64,000 nt of DNA from the NCBI GenBank assembly GCA_003224235.1, contig QHYU01000150.1, positions 1 through 64,000 of the forward strand, given 5' to 3'. The DNA is from Acidobacteriota bacterium. GTDB taxonomy: Bacteria; Acidobacteriota; Terriglobia; Acidiferrales; UBA7541. The notes under the pieces are model-generated. The model saw only the letters and a list, made by a program, of their open reading frames with translations. It searched no databases and was not told where the DNA came from. The translations under genes were made by a program, and so were the position numbers. Below are positions 25,961 to 35,212 of this stretch, in pieces. Position 1 is the stretch's first letter; each line of letters starts with the position of its first letter.

Positions 25961-28336
25961 TCAAAAGCGGAATAGGTAGTTCATCTTGACGAAGAGCTGC
26001 CGGCTGGTGGAGTGGCTGGGCGAGCGGGTCAGGTGAACGGACGGCTGTACGCTAGGTGGCATGCCGGGGTCGAGCACGCGATTATCGTAGAGGTCGGTGT
26101 AGCCGACGTAGAGGGCTGTGCCCGGGTGAAGCAGATAAGTAAGCAGCAAATCTCCTGTGAGACGTTTGGAGCGGGAGAGCGCCACCAGCGCTGGGTTCGT
26201 GAGCACGGCGTTGTAGTCGAGGATGAGCCGGAGCGAGAGTTCGCGGTTGAACTGGTAGTTGAGCTTGGACCGGAGGAGGTGGTTGTTGAAGATGCTGGTC
26301 CCGGCGGCGAATCCCACCGGCGAGGCACCCTCCCGCGTGGACAGGAGCGCGAAGATGTAAGTCTGATCGAAGCGGATACGCGGAGCGGGACGAATCGTAA
26401 ATCCGGCGTCGGCGTTAGTCGAATTCCCCAGAAAAGGCTGCAGGGCCGGAGGGGGGCTGCCCGAAAATGGCGGGAGGCCCGGCCCCGGAAAGAAGTTTAC
26501 GTTGCTTCCCCGTCCGTAGTCTGCAGAGGCAGAGAGCCACTTCAGCAATTCGGTGGAGAATCCCAGCGACGTGCGATGTTTGCGGAAGCCGATGTTTTGG
26601 AAAAGCTCGAAGGTTTCGACCCGACGGACCTCGAGCGATGTCTGGCCGATGAATTGGGCGTTGAACTTGGAGTCCACGAACCAATCCTGCACCTGCCCAG
26701 CGCGATTCCAGTTAACTATGGTGAACACCGAAGGGCCGAAGCTTAGAAGACGGCGATGCTCGGGCCGCCATGTGTAGCTGGCAAAATGTTCAGTGTCCCG
26801 GATGTCCACCCGGGGAACAAATCCGAGTTCGGAGCAGAAGTTCGGGCTGCGGTCGGAGTAGCGCGCGGCGTAGTTGAAGCGGCGGCCGAGACGCGCCAAC
26901 TCAGCGAAGGCTGCCGGGCCGGAGAGGCGTTGGCGGTCTTTGGGACAGGCCCGCTCGTTAGCCGACTGGCGTGCGAAGCTACCCATCGCCTGTCCGGTTA
27001 GCACCCAGTTGGGGTTGAGCTTGATGCGGGTATCAAGCGACATGACGCGATTGAAATTGGAGCCAAAATCGCGGCTGGCGAAGAACAAGGCGATCTCGGA
27101 CTGCTGGCCGAACTCCCGCTGCACGCGCACCACGCCAATGCCCGCGCGTTCTCCGGCTATCGCGGTCGAACTCGGGCTGCCAGCGCGAGGAGCGCGGTCG
27201 TCGATGCCGAGAGCGCCGAGGGCCCAGCGGCCCACCTTGCCGGTCATGCGCACACCGAACTGTGGGTTAGCGACGCGACGGGAGAAGAACAAAGTGACGG
27301 GCGTCTGAAAAAAGCCGGCATTTTCGATGAAGAAGGGCCGTTTTTCCGGGAAGAAGACTTCAAAGCGCTGGTTAATGGTCACCTGCGGCTCGTCGGATTC
27401 CACCTGACTAAAATCGGGGTTGAGCGCAACATCGAAGGTGAGCGCGTCGCGCACGACAAATTTGCCATCCACGCCGCCGCGAAAATCGTTCTCGGTGCGG
27501 AACCGGGGGTTATTTGCGTCCGCGGTATCGAGGAAACGAGCTCGGGCGAACAGGCCGTAGGGGATCAACTGTACGTTGCGTCCTGGCGAGAGGTGCTCCA
27601 GCCCTTCCAGCGTGGCAAGCTGCTGCACAACGCCCTCAACGCGCCGGCTGATGTGAGGCCACCAAGAGCTTTCGTTCTTGCGAATGATGCTGCGGCTCAG
27701 GCCTATACCCCAGGTTTGTATCGGCTCGCCACGAAAGCGAAGGCTCTTGAACGGGACGGCGAACCAGACGATGTAGCCATCCGGCGTCAGGCGTCCCTCA
27801 GAGCGCCAAAGTGTGTCGAAGCTATAGTCTTCGCCCTGTCCTTCGGTGAGGATGGCGTCGGCCTGGATGCCAAGCGGATTACTAAGAAAGTAATAGGCTC
27901 GCCTTTGGTCGTGGAAGGTGTCGAGGAGGATGCCGACCATGTCGTCGCTGAAAGCGTCTTCGCGCTTGGCCATGCGAGCGCGGACCTGCCTGGGCTCGTC
28001 TTTGCACACAAAAATGACATAGAGGTTCTTGTCGTCGTAGGAGAGATACGCGGTCGTTGGCTCGCTCACTGGCACGCCGTCGCCGGGGTCACGCTGGCGA
28101 AAGCTGGTGACGATGGCTTCGTCTTCGCGCGCGGTTCCATTCAGAAAGTCTTCGAGCCTGGGAGGCCGTTTGACACGGGGGATCCGCAAGACGGGGAGGC
28201 CTTTGAGGTTCCGTATGCCGCTCTGTGAAATCGAGTCGTCCATCGGGTGGTTCGCTGGCGTCTGCGCGGCGCACGGCAGCGCCAGCAGCCCCCCTGCAAA
28301 ACCCATCAGGATGAGACGATGGACTCCCCGAATCAT
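25961..28336 (-). CDS. DUF5916 / CBM9-like outer-membrane protein
   Basis: From the ATG at 28336 this is about 791 residues: a signal peptide ending ALPCAAQ, then a carbohydrate-binding-module-9-like sandwich at about 40-230 (LNGTAREDEAIVTSFRQRDPGDGVPVSEPTTAYLSYDDKNLYV, WFAVPFKSLRF). The DUF5916 region follows with DVALNPDFSQVESDEPQVTINQRFEVFFPEKRPFFIE and a long beta-barrel-like C-terminus ending in FVKMNYLFRF with terminal Phe. These proteins are frequent in Acidobacteriota and Bacteroidota and are thought to be outer-membrane proteins, with unknown substrate. The upstream frame to 28387 lacks a signal peptide start and was trimmed. Neighbouring genes give no clear partner. Confidence 0.85.
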   Translation of the reverse strand: MIRGVHRLILMGFAGGLLALPCAAQTPANHPMDDSISQSGIRNLKGLPVLRIPRVKRPPRLEDFLNGTAREDEAIVTSFRQRDPGDGVPVSEPTTAYLSYDDKNLYVIFVCKDEPRQVRARMAKREDAFSDDMVGILLDTFHDQRRAYYFLSNPLGIQADAILTEGQGEDYSFDTLWRSEGRLTPDGYIVWFAVPFKSLRFRGEPIQTWGIGLSRSIIRKNESSWWPHISRRVEGVVQQLATLEGLEHLSPGRNVQLIPYGLFARARFLDTADANNPRFRTENDFRGGVDGKFVVRDALTFDVALNPDFSQVESDEPQVTINQRFEVFFPEKRPFFIENAGFFQTPVTLFFSRRVANPQFGVRMTGKVGRWALGALGIDDRAPRAGSPSSTAIAGERAGIGVVRVQREFGQQSEIALFFASRDFGSNFNRVMSLDTRIKLNPNWVLTGQAMGSFARQSANERACPKDRQRLSGPAAFAELARLGRRFNYAARYSDRSPNFCSELGFVPRVDIRDTEHFASYTWRPEHRRLLSFGPSVFTIVNWNRAGQVQDWFVDSKFNAQFIGQTSLEVRRVETFELFQNIGFRKHRTSLGFSTELLKWLSASADYGRGSNVNFFPGPGLPPFSGSPPPALQPFLGNSTNADAGFTIRPAPRIRFDQTYIFALLSTREGASPVGFAAGTSIFNNHLLRSKLNYQFNRELSLRLILDYNAVLTNPALVALSRSKRLTGDLLLTYLLHPGTALYVGYTDLYDNRVLDPGMPPSVQPSVHLTRSPSHSTSRQLFVKMNYLFRF

Positions 28337-28539
28337 TGAACCCACGCGAGTCCCGACAGATATACCTTCTGGGTAACAGTCGTGCAAGCGGAAAAGCCGG
28401 GGATTTTATGAAGAAGACACCTGCTTTCAAAACCGAGCGAGGCTCCGCTCGCAGGGGAGATGCATGTGCTACACTCTGATTTGACGAAGGAAGCAGAGAA
28501 CTGGAAACAGCCCATTTAGAGAGGATCGAAAGGCCGGGA

Positions 28540-28674
28540 CTACTCTTTGATTTTTTCGTCTTTCTTCTTCTTGTTCAGGGCTTCGCCGCGTACCTTATCC
28601 GCGCAAGTATCGCAGATGGTTTTGATGGACGGCTTGCCGCAAATCAGGCATACCTGCTTTTTGGTTTGGCCCAC
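28540..28674 (-). CDS. Zinc-ribbon micro-protein (44 aa)
   Basis: A 44-residue protein: VGQTKKQVCLICGKPSIKTICDTCADKVRGEAL followed by a lysine/glutamate-rich tail (NKKKKDEKIKE). Two C-x2-C knuckles (CLIC and CDTC) make a treble-clef or ribbon that would hold one zinc. The frame is open upstream to 28755, but a clear AAAGGAGG ribosome site 4 bp before the GTG at 28674 fixes the start. Tiny zinc proteins of this kind with a basic tail usually bind nucleic acid or protein, and the exact role is unknown. It is unlinked to the EPS genes by strand spacing (118 bp to the FkbM gene). Confidence 0.7.
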   Translation of the reverse strand: MGQTKKQVCLICGKPSIKTICDTCADKVRGEALNKKKKDEKIKE

Positions 28675-28792
28675 AGCTCCTCCTTTCTCCCAGCCCTGCC
28701 ATTCTAGTTTCAGCGGCTGTAGGCGTCTAGAGGAATCGCGGCAAGCCGCGGCCATTATTCTTCGTGCCGTCCACCAGTTCTCTTTCTACTGA

Positions 28793-29494
28793 TTAATCGC
28801 GCACAGCGATCAGCCAATCATTGCGCTCCCCGGGCCGCAGTTCCGGCAAGAAAATACGCCACCAGGCGTTCCGAACTGTTGTTGTGCGATAACCGCTCGC
28901 GCAAAGCGTGTTCAGGCAATCCTCACGGAGCCTCTGGGAGTGCACTTCGATAATCCAGCGCATTCGCGGATGGCCTAACAACTTGTGTGCGCCGCGGAGC
29001 AAGTCGACCTCTCCTCCGTCGACATCGACCTTGATCAAACAGGGCGGGGTTAGAACGTCTGCGAGAGAATCCAGAGGGATTGTCGACTGTGTCTCGGATG
29101 CGCCCACGAACTTCGGAATCACCTGAAGACGCTCATCTGTTGCAAGACCATTGAGTCGAAGATTGCTGCGGAGCTGGTATTGGCTCTCCGAGGAAGGCTC
29201 AAAGGCAAGCACCCTTTGTGCAGGCGTCCGAGCCAGAAAATACAGTGTATACATGCCGTCATTCGCGCCCACATCAATCGCTGTTTGGATGTCCCGTGCA
29301 AGCCTTCGAAGCCAAGTACTCAATTCCCGTTCCTGCAGGCCCAACCACCGCTGAGCTTGATGCTGGAAATCCAGCTCCATGGTGAGCCCGCGAAGGATTC
29401 CTGTCTGAATGCGACGGGGAGTCCTTCCCTGAGGCAGGATCCATCGCTTCACAATGGACTTTATTCCGTCGTGTTCCACCACGCTGACTCTCAT
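28793..29494 (-). CDS. FkbM-family methyltransferase
   Basis: A 233-residue SAM-dependent methyltransferase. Motif I is AIDVGANDGMYTLYFL (near 72-87), the acidic loop is VLAFEPSSESQYQLRSNL, and LIKVDVDGGEVDLLRGAHKLL (near 153-173) is the diagnostic FkbM block. It likely O-methylates a sugar of the EPS. The reading frame joins upstream to the carbamoyltransferase only because of that gene's frameshift. The natural start is the ATG at 29494, 43 bp after the natural carbamoyltransferase stop at 29538. The ribosome site there is weak (GAAGAG). It is the last gene of the long minus-strand run before the zinc protein. Confidence 0.82.
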   Translation of the reverse strand: MRVSVVEHDGIKSIVKRWILPQGRTPRRIQTGILRGLTMELDFQHQAQRWLGLQERELSTWLRRLARDIQTAIDVGANDGMYTLYFLARTPAQRVLAFEPSSESQYQLRSNLRLNGLATDERLQVIPKFVGASETQSTIPLDSLADVLTPPCLIKVDVDGGEVDLLRGAHKLLGHPRMRWIIEVHSQRLREDCLNTLCASGYRTTTVRNAWWRIFLPELRPGERNDWLIAVRD

Positions 29495-29537
29495 CTCTTC
29501 AGGACTCCGTCCGAAACACTTCCCAAGGATCGCAGTG

Positions 29538-31156
29538 TCACTTTTCCACCAGGAACGGGCCGATGACCAGCGCATCCATGCCCGAGCTGAAAAACGTGCG
29601 CACCGCATCGGTGGGCGAATTGACGATGGGCTCACCGCGCAAGTCCGCCAGTAGAGCGGATTCACCTGCTGCTCGACGGTCTGCGGGCGCGCGGTGCCAT
29701 CCACGTGAGTGACCGCAGGGATAACGCCGTGTTTCTCTGGCCTCACCGGAAGCGCCAAAATCATGAACGGCGAGTCTGGAGCGCTCGCCAAGTACTCGCC
29801 GGCGACTTCGGCCAGCATCGAGGGCGCGAACGGGCGCCACCACTCGCGGAACTTCACGGCGTTGTTGACCTTGGCGTTCATTTCCGGGTCGCGCGGGTCA
29901 GCCAGGATTGAGCGGCTGCCAAGCGCGCGCGGGCCGAACTCCATTCGCCCCTGGAACCAGCCGATAATTTTCCCGGCAACCAGCAACTCGGCCGTCACTT
30001 TGGCCGGGTCATTGAGGAGTGTGTAGCGGAGCTTGTAAGTGCGCAGCACGGATTCGATTTCGGCGTCGCCCCATTCCGGTCCCAGATAGGCATGCCTCAT
30101 GGGCTTGACGGGCAAGCGCCCTCCGGCGTCCAGGTACGGCGCCAGCGCCGCCCCCAGCGCCACACCGTCGTCCGCCGCGGCCGGCTGGACGAAGAGACGG
30201 TCCACGTGTCCCGAGGTAAGAATCTTTCCGTTCGCTTTGGAGTTGAGCGCCACGCCGCCGGCCATGCAGAGGTTTCGGCAGCGGGTTTTCTCGACGGCCA
30301 TGCGCACCACGGTCATCATGGCTCGTTCGCAGGCCTCCTGCACCGCAAACGCAATATCTTTGTAGCGATTGTCGATCTCGGTCTCCGGCACCCGCTTGGG
30401 ACCCAACTCAGTTTCAATCGCGGAGACGTCACCGGCGTTCCGCCCTAGCAGCCCTGGGGCATTCACCCAATAGGGGGCGTCGTCCGGCACAATGAACGGC
30501 CGAAGATTCACCCCCGGCTGACCGTAGGGGGCAAGCCCCATCACTTTCCACTCGTCGCTGTGTTTCTGGAAGCCGAGATAGTACGTGAACTCCGCATAGA
30601 AAAGCCCGAGCGAGTTAGGCCAGGGAATGGTTAGGATGTGGTCTATTCGCCCGTTGTGGCCGTACCAGATAGAAGTGGCTTCCCAAGCACCACGGCCGTC
30701 GGTAACAACAATCGCTGCGTCCTCGAACCCGGAGTAGGCGTAGGCGCTAAGCGCGTGCGCGTGGTGATGGTCTTCAAAGCGAAACCTCGCCTTAGTCGGG
30801 CCAAAATGATAGGTAAATCGACTGGCCCCGCCATGCTGGTGCCACATGCTCAGGAAGTAGCGAGTTGTGTTCAGCAGATTGAGGCAACTGGCCCTATGCT
30901 TGCCTGCTGCATAGCATTTCAGGTCGTGTAGGAAGATCGCGCGCGGCGCCGGCCAGCCCATGCAGACATGGTCCACCTGGTCGGCCTGAATCCCGGCATG
31001 TTTCAGGCAGGCCTGAATGGCCAGCGCTGGAAACCCGGCATCGTGTTTGATCCGGCTCAGGCGCTCTTCGGCGACCGCGAACAGTAGTTCGCCATCGCGC
31101 ACAATGCAGGCTGAGGAGTCGTGCATCTGCGAATAGTTAATCCCCAGACTGATCAT
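29538..31156 (-). pseudogene. NodU-type carbamoyltransferase with internal deletion and frameshift
   Basis: The frame starts at the ATG at 31156 (ATGA overlap with the methyltransferase stop) and reads MISLGINYSQMHDSSACIVRDG. EDHHHAHA, FQGRMEFGPRALGSRSI and HVDGTARPQTV follow, so both domains are present. After NPLYW (near 29660) it should continue for about 20 residues with the TGVPVLLNTSFN motif. Instead LRGEPIVNSPTDAVRTF follows directly, in another frame, ending at the natural stop at 29538. The missing ~60 bp is not a multiple of three. The carbamoyl-acceptor loop is therefore lost and the enzyme is probably dead, unless the deletion is an assembly error. The gene at 5290-7074 is an intact relative. 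Confidence 0.85.
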
Positions 31157-31926
31157 CGGCCATTCCCTGCCCTTTTCATGCCCCAGCACCAAGTCATCGG
31201 TGTACCTGCGCCACTCATCTCCTGCACCGCGCCCTCGGCACTCCACAGCACCTCGAGCATCCGGTCGACTTCGACCGAGGCTCCGCGCCAGCTCTTCCCC
31301 GCCAACTCGGGGTCCCATCCCATCCACGAGGCAACAGCACGGCTCGCGCGATTCATCCGAATCGTCCACAGGGCGTCCACGACCCCCCAAGCCAAGCGAC
31401 CTGTGCGGTTCATTGTCGGCTCACGAACGCTGTTGAACTGAAACAAGAAAGCGCCTTCCGGCTTCAGCACACGGAGCATCTCCCGGACGTACTGGAAGGC
31501 GAGCGCTTCAGTCGGCATGTGTTGGAGCACGATATAGCTGAAGACAAAATCGACAGAGTTTGCCCCCACGCCGGCAAGACTCTTACCATCCCCTTGCAAC
31601 CAGACGATGTTGTCGGCTGCCGGCAGCAGAGTCTTTGCACGACGGAGCATTTCGGGAGAGATATCGCAGGCATAGACGCATGCAAAGCGGCGGGCAAAGC
31701 TGCGGGTCATCCGACCTGCACCGCAACCCAGCTCGAGCATCGCCTTGCGATCCGGCTGCCACTGCCAGCGGCGAAAGAACACTTCGACGAGCCGCTGGTA
31801 ATCCTCTTCGCCGGACCGAAAAAACGAGTCGGGATCCCAGTCCTGCCGCCACGTGGCGATGTAATGGAAAGCTTCCTTGCGGGCCCGGTCGTCCCAGTCG
31901 CGCCGCATCATTTCCGTAATGCTCAC
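31153..31926 (-). CDS. Class I SAM-dependent methyltransferase
   Basis: A 257-residue methyltransferase. Motif I is AMLELGCGAGRMTRSFA (62-78), the acidic end of strand 2 is YACDISPEMLRRA (88-100), then WLQGDGKSL and FVFSYIVLQHMPTEALAFQYVREMLRVLKPEGAFLFQFN, the full Methyltransf_11/25 pattern. The N-terminal WDDRARKEAFHYIATWRQDWDPDSFFRSGEED is common in EPS-locus methyltransferases. It is coupled to the broken carbamoyltransferase by an ATGA overlap. A target sugar hydroxyl or carboxyl is likely but not shown. The GTG/ATG choice is straightforward: the ATG at 31926 is the only good start. Confidence 0.85.
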   Translation of the reverse strand: MSITEMMRRDWDDRARKEAFHYIATWRQDWDPDSFFRSGEEDYQRLVEVFFRRWQWQPDRKAMLELGCGAGRMTRSFARRFACVYACDISPEMLRRAKTLLPAADNIVWLQGDGKSLAGVGANSVDFVFSYIVLQHMPTEALAFQYVREMLRVLKPEGAFLFQFNSVREPTMNRTGRLAWGVVDALWTIRMNRASRAVASWMGWDPELAGKSWRGASVEVDRMLEVLWSAEGAVQEMSGAGTPMTWCWGMKRAGNGR

Positions 31927-31990
31927 CGGCTGCCTCTCTACCTCGAGATGCGAACAGAATCGAACTGCGGCTCCTCGATGATCGCCCTAT

Positions 31991-33055
31991 TCACATTTCC
32001 ATTCTTCGTTCGATGACGGGCGCCGCGGGTGTGGGCTCCCCGATTATCTTCCGCAGTTCGCGCAGGTTCTTCTCGGCGTACCACTGTCGGAACCGGTAAA
32101 AGCGCCGCGGCGGCAGCAGCGCCGTCAGCGCCAGCGCCGCCGCTTTGAACAGACCATAGCCGAAATCGGCATCCCGGTAGGCCAGCCGGTAAGCCGCGCG
32201 CTCGACGCGAAATGTGTCCCAGGGCCAGCCGCCGTCGAGACGCAGGCGGATGCGCTCCGCATCCACCCAAACGGGCTCCAAAACAGCTTGCACCACCTCG
32301 GGGGCAACGCCCAACTCGGCCAACCGCGACGGCAGCGTGCGTAGCAACGCAACCAGCACGGTTTGCTTGCGGCGGTACTTGACGGGGTCATTCGAGCCGA
32401 ACTGGAAAAGATTGCCGCCATGCAACCGATAGTAGAACAGAGGCTCATCGAGGATGAGCGCTCCGCCAATGGCCACAGCCAGCGTGAAGATGAACTCATC
32501 GGCCTCGACGACAAGTTCCTCGGGAACAGGTAGAACGCGATCGAGAATCCCCTTGCGAATGGTTATTCTGCTGGTCCCCAGAAAGCAGCGTAGATGAGAG
32601 AACAGCGAGGCCGTCGCGAGGTCGCCCAGGTGAAGCCGGTACGGCTTCTCCAGCACAAAAGCACGAGGGCGTTGGCCGTTGGGATAGACCTCATAATAGC
32701 CGTGGCCGACCGCGCCGATGTCGGGATTTCTGGCCAGTTGCTCGAGCGCCTTCGGCAGTTTGTCTTGTGCCCACCAATCGTCGCCGTCAAGGAAAGAAGC
32801 GATCTCCCCGTGCATCTCGGGGATGCCGACATTGAACGCCGAGGCCTGGCCGCCGTTGGGTTTGAAAAGGTACCGCACCCGGGGAGCGAATTTGCGAACA
32901 ATTGCTGATGTATTGTCGGCGGACCCGTCGTCCACCACGATCACTTCCATCTCCTCTGCGGACAGCCCCTGCTCGAGCACGCTTACTAGCGCCTGCTCGA
33001 TGAAACCCTCGTGGTTATACGTGTCAATCAGAACGCTGACGAAAGGTCTTGTCAT
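31991..33055 (-). CDS. Glycosyltransferase family 2 protein
   Basis: This 354-residue GT-A fold enzyme starts FVSVLIDTYNHEGFIEQALVSV and has VIVVDDGSADNTSAI (38-52) and SFLDGDDWWAQDKL (about 88-101) with the DxD-like DGDD for metal and nucleotide binding. The C-terminal part is helical and rich in Arg and Trp (FYRFRQWYAEKN). It transfers a sugar to a lipid-linked or nascent EPS chain in the cytoplasm. Its first 57 codons are duplicated at 34949-35119 in degraded form, on the far side of nadE. Donor specificity is unknown. Confidence 0.88.
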   Translation of the reverse strand: MTRPFVSVLIDTYNHEGFIEQALVSVLEQGLSAEEMEVIVVDDGSADNTSAIVRKFAPRVRYLFKPNGGQASAFNVGIPEMHGEIASFLDGDDWWAQDKLPKALEQLARNPDIGAVGHGYYEVYPNGQRPRAFVLEKPYRLHLGDLATASLFSHLRCFLGTSRITIRKGILDRVLPVPEELVVEADEFIFTLAVAIGGALILDEPLFYYRLHGGNLFQFGSNDPVKYRRKQTVLVALLRTLPSRLAELGVAPEVVQAVLEPVWVDAERIRLRLDGGWPWDTFRVERAAYRLAYRDADFGYGLFKAAALALTALLPPRRFYRFRQWYAEKNLRELRKIIGEPTPAAPVIERRMEM

Positions 33056-33133
33056 GCTCCTCCACCTGCTTGAGGCGTAGAGCGTGGGCGATTGTGTCGC
33101 AGACGGGCAGCACGCTCACTACGGAAAAAGCTT

Positions 33134-34819
33134 CTACCCATATCCCTCCTCTTCGGAGGTCTTCAGAACTAGCGCCCTGCACTCCCAATCCTTGCGTGCA
33201 ATCGGCATCCGCCAGCCTGTTCCGAAAGCTCGGTCGGTGACCTTGATGCCAGGCGCAGCCTGCTTGCGCTTGAACTCCGCGCGCTTGACTCCCTGTAGGA
33301 CGCGGAGCACCATCGCTTCATCCAATCCCTGGAGAACGATCTCTTCCACTGACTGGCGTTGCTCGATATGCTGCTGCAGGATCGCGTCGAGCAGGTCGTA
33401 GGGTGGCAGCGTGTCCTGATCGGTTTGATTTGGCCGGAGCTCGGCCGAGGGCGCTTTGCTCAAAACTCGCTCCGGAATCACGAGGCTCGCGCGATTCAGC
33501 CATTTCGCCAGGCGATAGACCATCGTTTTGGGCAGATCTGAAATGACCGCAAAGCCTCCTGACATGTCGCCGTACAACGTACAGTACCCCGCGGCCAGTT
33601 CTGATTTGTTCCCAGTGGTCAGCAGCAACGCGCCGAATTTGTTCGAGAGGGCCATCAGCACGTTGCCGCGAATCCTGGCCTGCAGATTCTCCTCGGTGAC
33701 GTCCGGCGAATAACCGGCAAAAGCATCCCGCAGGGCTTCCTGGAACGCCGCCATCAGGCCGGTGATGGGAATCTCCCGGGTGGGCAAGCCCAGGGTGCGG
33801 GCAAGCTCCAGCGCGTCTTCGATGCTTTCCCGGCTCGTATACGGAGACGGCATCAGCACGCCCAGGACGTTTTTGGGGCCGACGGCTTGTGCGGCAATCG
33901 CAGCCGTCAACGATGAATCGATGCCCCCGGAGAGGCCCAGAAGCACGCGTTGAAAGCCACACTTGCGAACATAGTCGCGCGTCCCGAGCACCAACGCCTG
34001 CCAGATTTCCGCCTCGGGCAGCAACTCATCCGGGGCAATGGACCCGCAAGACTCTCCCAGGTCAACCAGAACCAGATCTTCATCAAACGGCCGGCCGCGG
34101 GCGATCAGCCTGCCGGAGCCATCAAACGCGATACTGCGCCCATCAAAGACCAGGTCATCGTTGCCGCCCACCTGGTTGACGTACAGCAGCGGAATCCGAT
34201 AGCGGCACGCCATCCGGCTGAGCATCTCTTCGCGAAGTTTTTGCTTGCCCACGGTGAAGGGTGACGCCGAAAGATTGACCACGCAGTTGGCGCCCGCTTC
34301 GATCAGTATTTCGACGGGGTCGGCGTGATAGCGACGCCGCTGCAAGAAATCGCGGTCATTCCAGATGTCCTCGCAGATGGTGATGCCAATGGTCCAGCCG
34401 TCTAGCGGCAGAAGCTGGGGGCCGGGGGCCGATTCGAAATACCGATCCTCGTCAAAGACGTCGTAGGTCGGCAGGAGGCACTTGCGGAATCGGGATTGGA
34501 CCTTGCCACCCTGCAAGAGCACAGCAGAGTTGAACAGGGGGCGACCTTCGCGCGCCTGGTTCGGCTCGGCGATGCCCACAAGTACGGGGGGAGCTCCGCG
34601 GAGAACCTCCGCGAGTTGTTCCAGCACCTGCCAACTGCGGGTGACAAAGGCAGGGTGAAGAAGAAGATCGCGCGTCGGGTAACCGAGCAAGGCGAGTTCG
34701 GAGGTCACAACCAGGCTGGCGCCGCGTTCCTGGGCCTGGCGCGTCGCTTCCGCGATCCGCGCGGCGTTACCCTCCAGATCGGCCACGGTGTAGTTTCGCT
34801 GTAGCAGTGCAATCTTCAT
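33134..34819 (-). CDS. nadE: Glutamine-dependent NAD+ synthetase
   Basis: A 561-residue enzyme that makes NAD+ from NaAD, ATP and glutamine. The N-terminal nitrilase domain has Glu41, Lys113 and Cys149 (triad, the latter in TICEDIWND) and releases ammonia. The C-terminal PP-loop ATPase has LSGGIDSS (296-303), GNKSELAAGYCTLYGDMSGG and the helical tail. The length matches the fused bacterial enzyme. It is a housekeeping gene embedded in the EPS run, flanked by the GT2 5' end and its degraded duplicate, so it appears to have been inserted or trapped by a rearrangement. The ATG at 34819 follows a GAGGGGCC site. Confidence 0.92.
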   Translation of the reverse strand: MKIALLQRNYTVADLEGNAARIAEATRQAQERGASLVVTSELALLGYPTRDLLLHPAFVTRSWQVLEQLAEVLRGAPPVLVGIAEPNQAREGRPLFNSAVLLQGGKVQSRFRKCLLPTYDVFDEDRYFESAPGPQLLPLDGWTIGITICEDIWNDRDFLQRRRYHADPVEILIEAGANCVVNLSASPFTVGKQKLREEMLSRMACRYRIPLLYVNQVGGNDDLVFDGRSIAFDGSGRLIARGRPFDEDLVLVDLGESCGSIAPDELLPEAEIWQALVLGTRDYVRKCGFQRVLLGLSGGIDSSLTAAIAAQAVGPKNVLGVLMPSPYTSRESIEDALELARTLGLPTREIPITGLMAAFQEALRDAFAGYSPDVTEENLQARIRGNVLMALSNKFGALLLTTGNKSELAAGYCTLYGDMSGGFAVISDLPKTMVYRLAKWLNRASLVIPERVLSKAPSAELRPNQTDQDTLPPYDLLDAILQQHIEQRQSVEEIVLQGLDEAMVLRVLQGVKRAEFKRKQAAPGIKVTDRAFGTGWRMPIARKDWECRALVLKTSEEEGYG

Positions 34820-34948
34820 GGCCCCTCAGCAGTCAAGCACAAGTGCCAGCCGAAATGCCGGTCCCGCCAGCGAAACAGCGCCGGTGGCAACCCTTACGGA
34901 TCCGAAGACCATGTTTCGTGAGAATGGCCTCGGCCTCCCGGCCGGTAG

Positions 34949-35119
34949 AGGCGAATTTGCGCACATCGCAGAAGTATTGTCGGTGGAGCCGCCGTCCGCC
35001 ACGATCACTTTCATCTCCTGTGCGGACGGCCCCAGCTCGAACACGCTTACGATCGCCTGCTCGATGAAGTGCTCGTGGTTACAGGCGTCGACCAAGGCAG
35101 TCGCCAAAGGCTTGGCCAT
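34949..35119 (-). pseudogene. Remnant of a duplicated GT2 gene 5' end
   Basis: About 171 bp match the first 57 codons of the GT2 gene at 31991-33055. Protein-level stretches such as NHEHFIEQAIVSVFELG and STDNTSA align with NHEGFIEQALVSVLEQG and SADNTSA, and the nucleotides are also alike. A single-base indel near 34960 shifts the frame after STDNTSA, and homology ends near 34949, just before nadE. The DD of the VVDDGS motif is degraded to AD. It is a decayed partial duplicate. Confidence 0.75.
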
Positions 35120-35212
35120 CTTTTTCAGCACCAGTGGTACAGAAATACTCATGGGCACGCGGGCGGCTATCTTCGGCTCCCGGTCAGCCAGGATCATCGG
35201 CCTCAACTCCCT

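Noticed and set aside
28793..31390. Single 865-residue carbamoyltransferase-FkbM fusion protein
   Set aside because: The join arises from a frameshift; the natural carbamoyltransferase stop and a separate FkbM start are both present.
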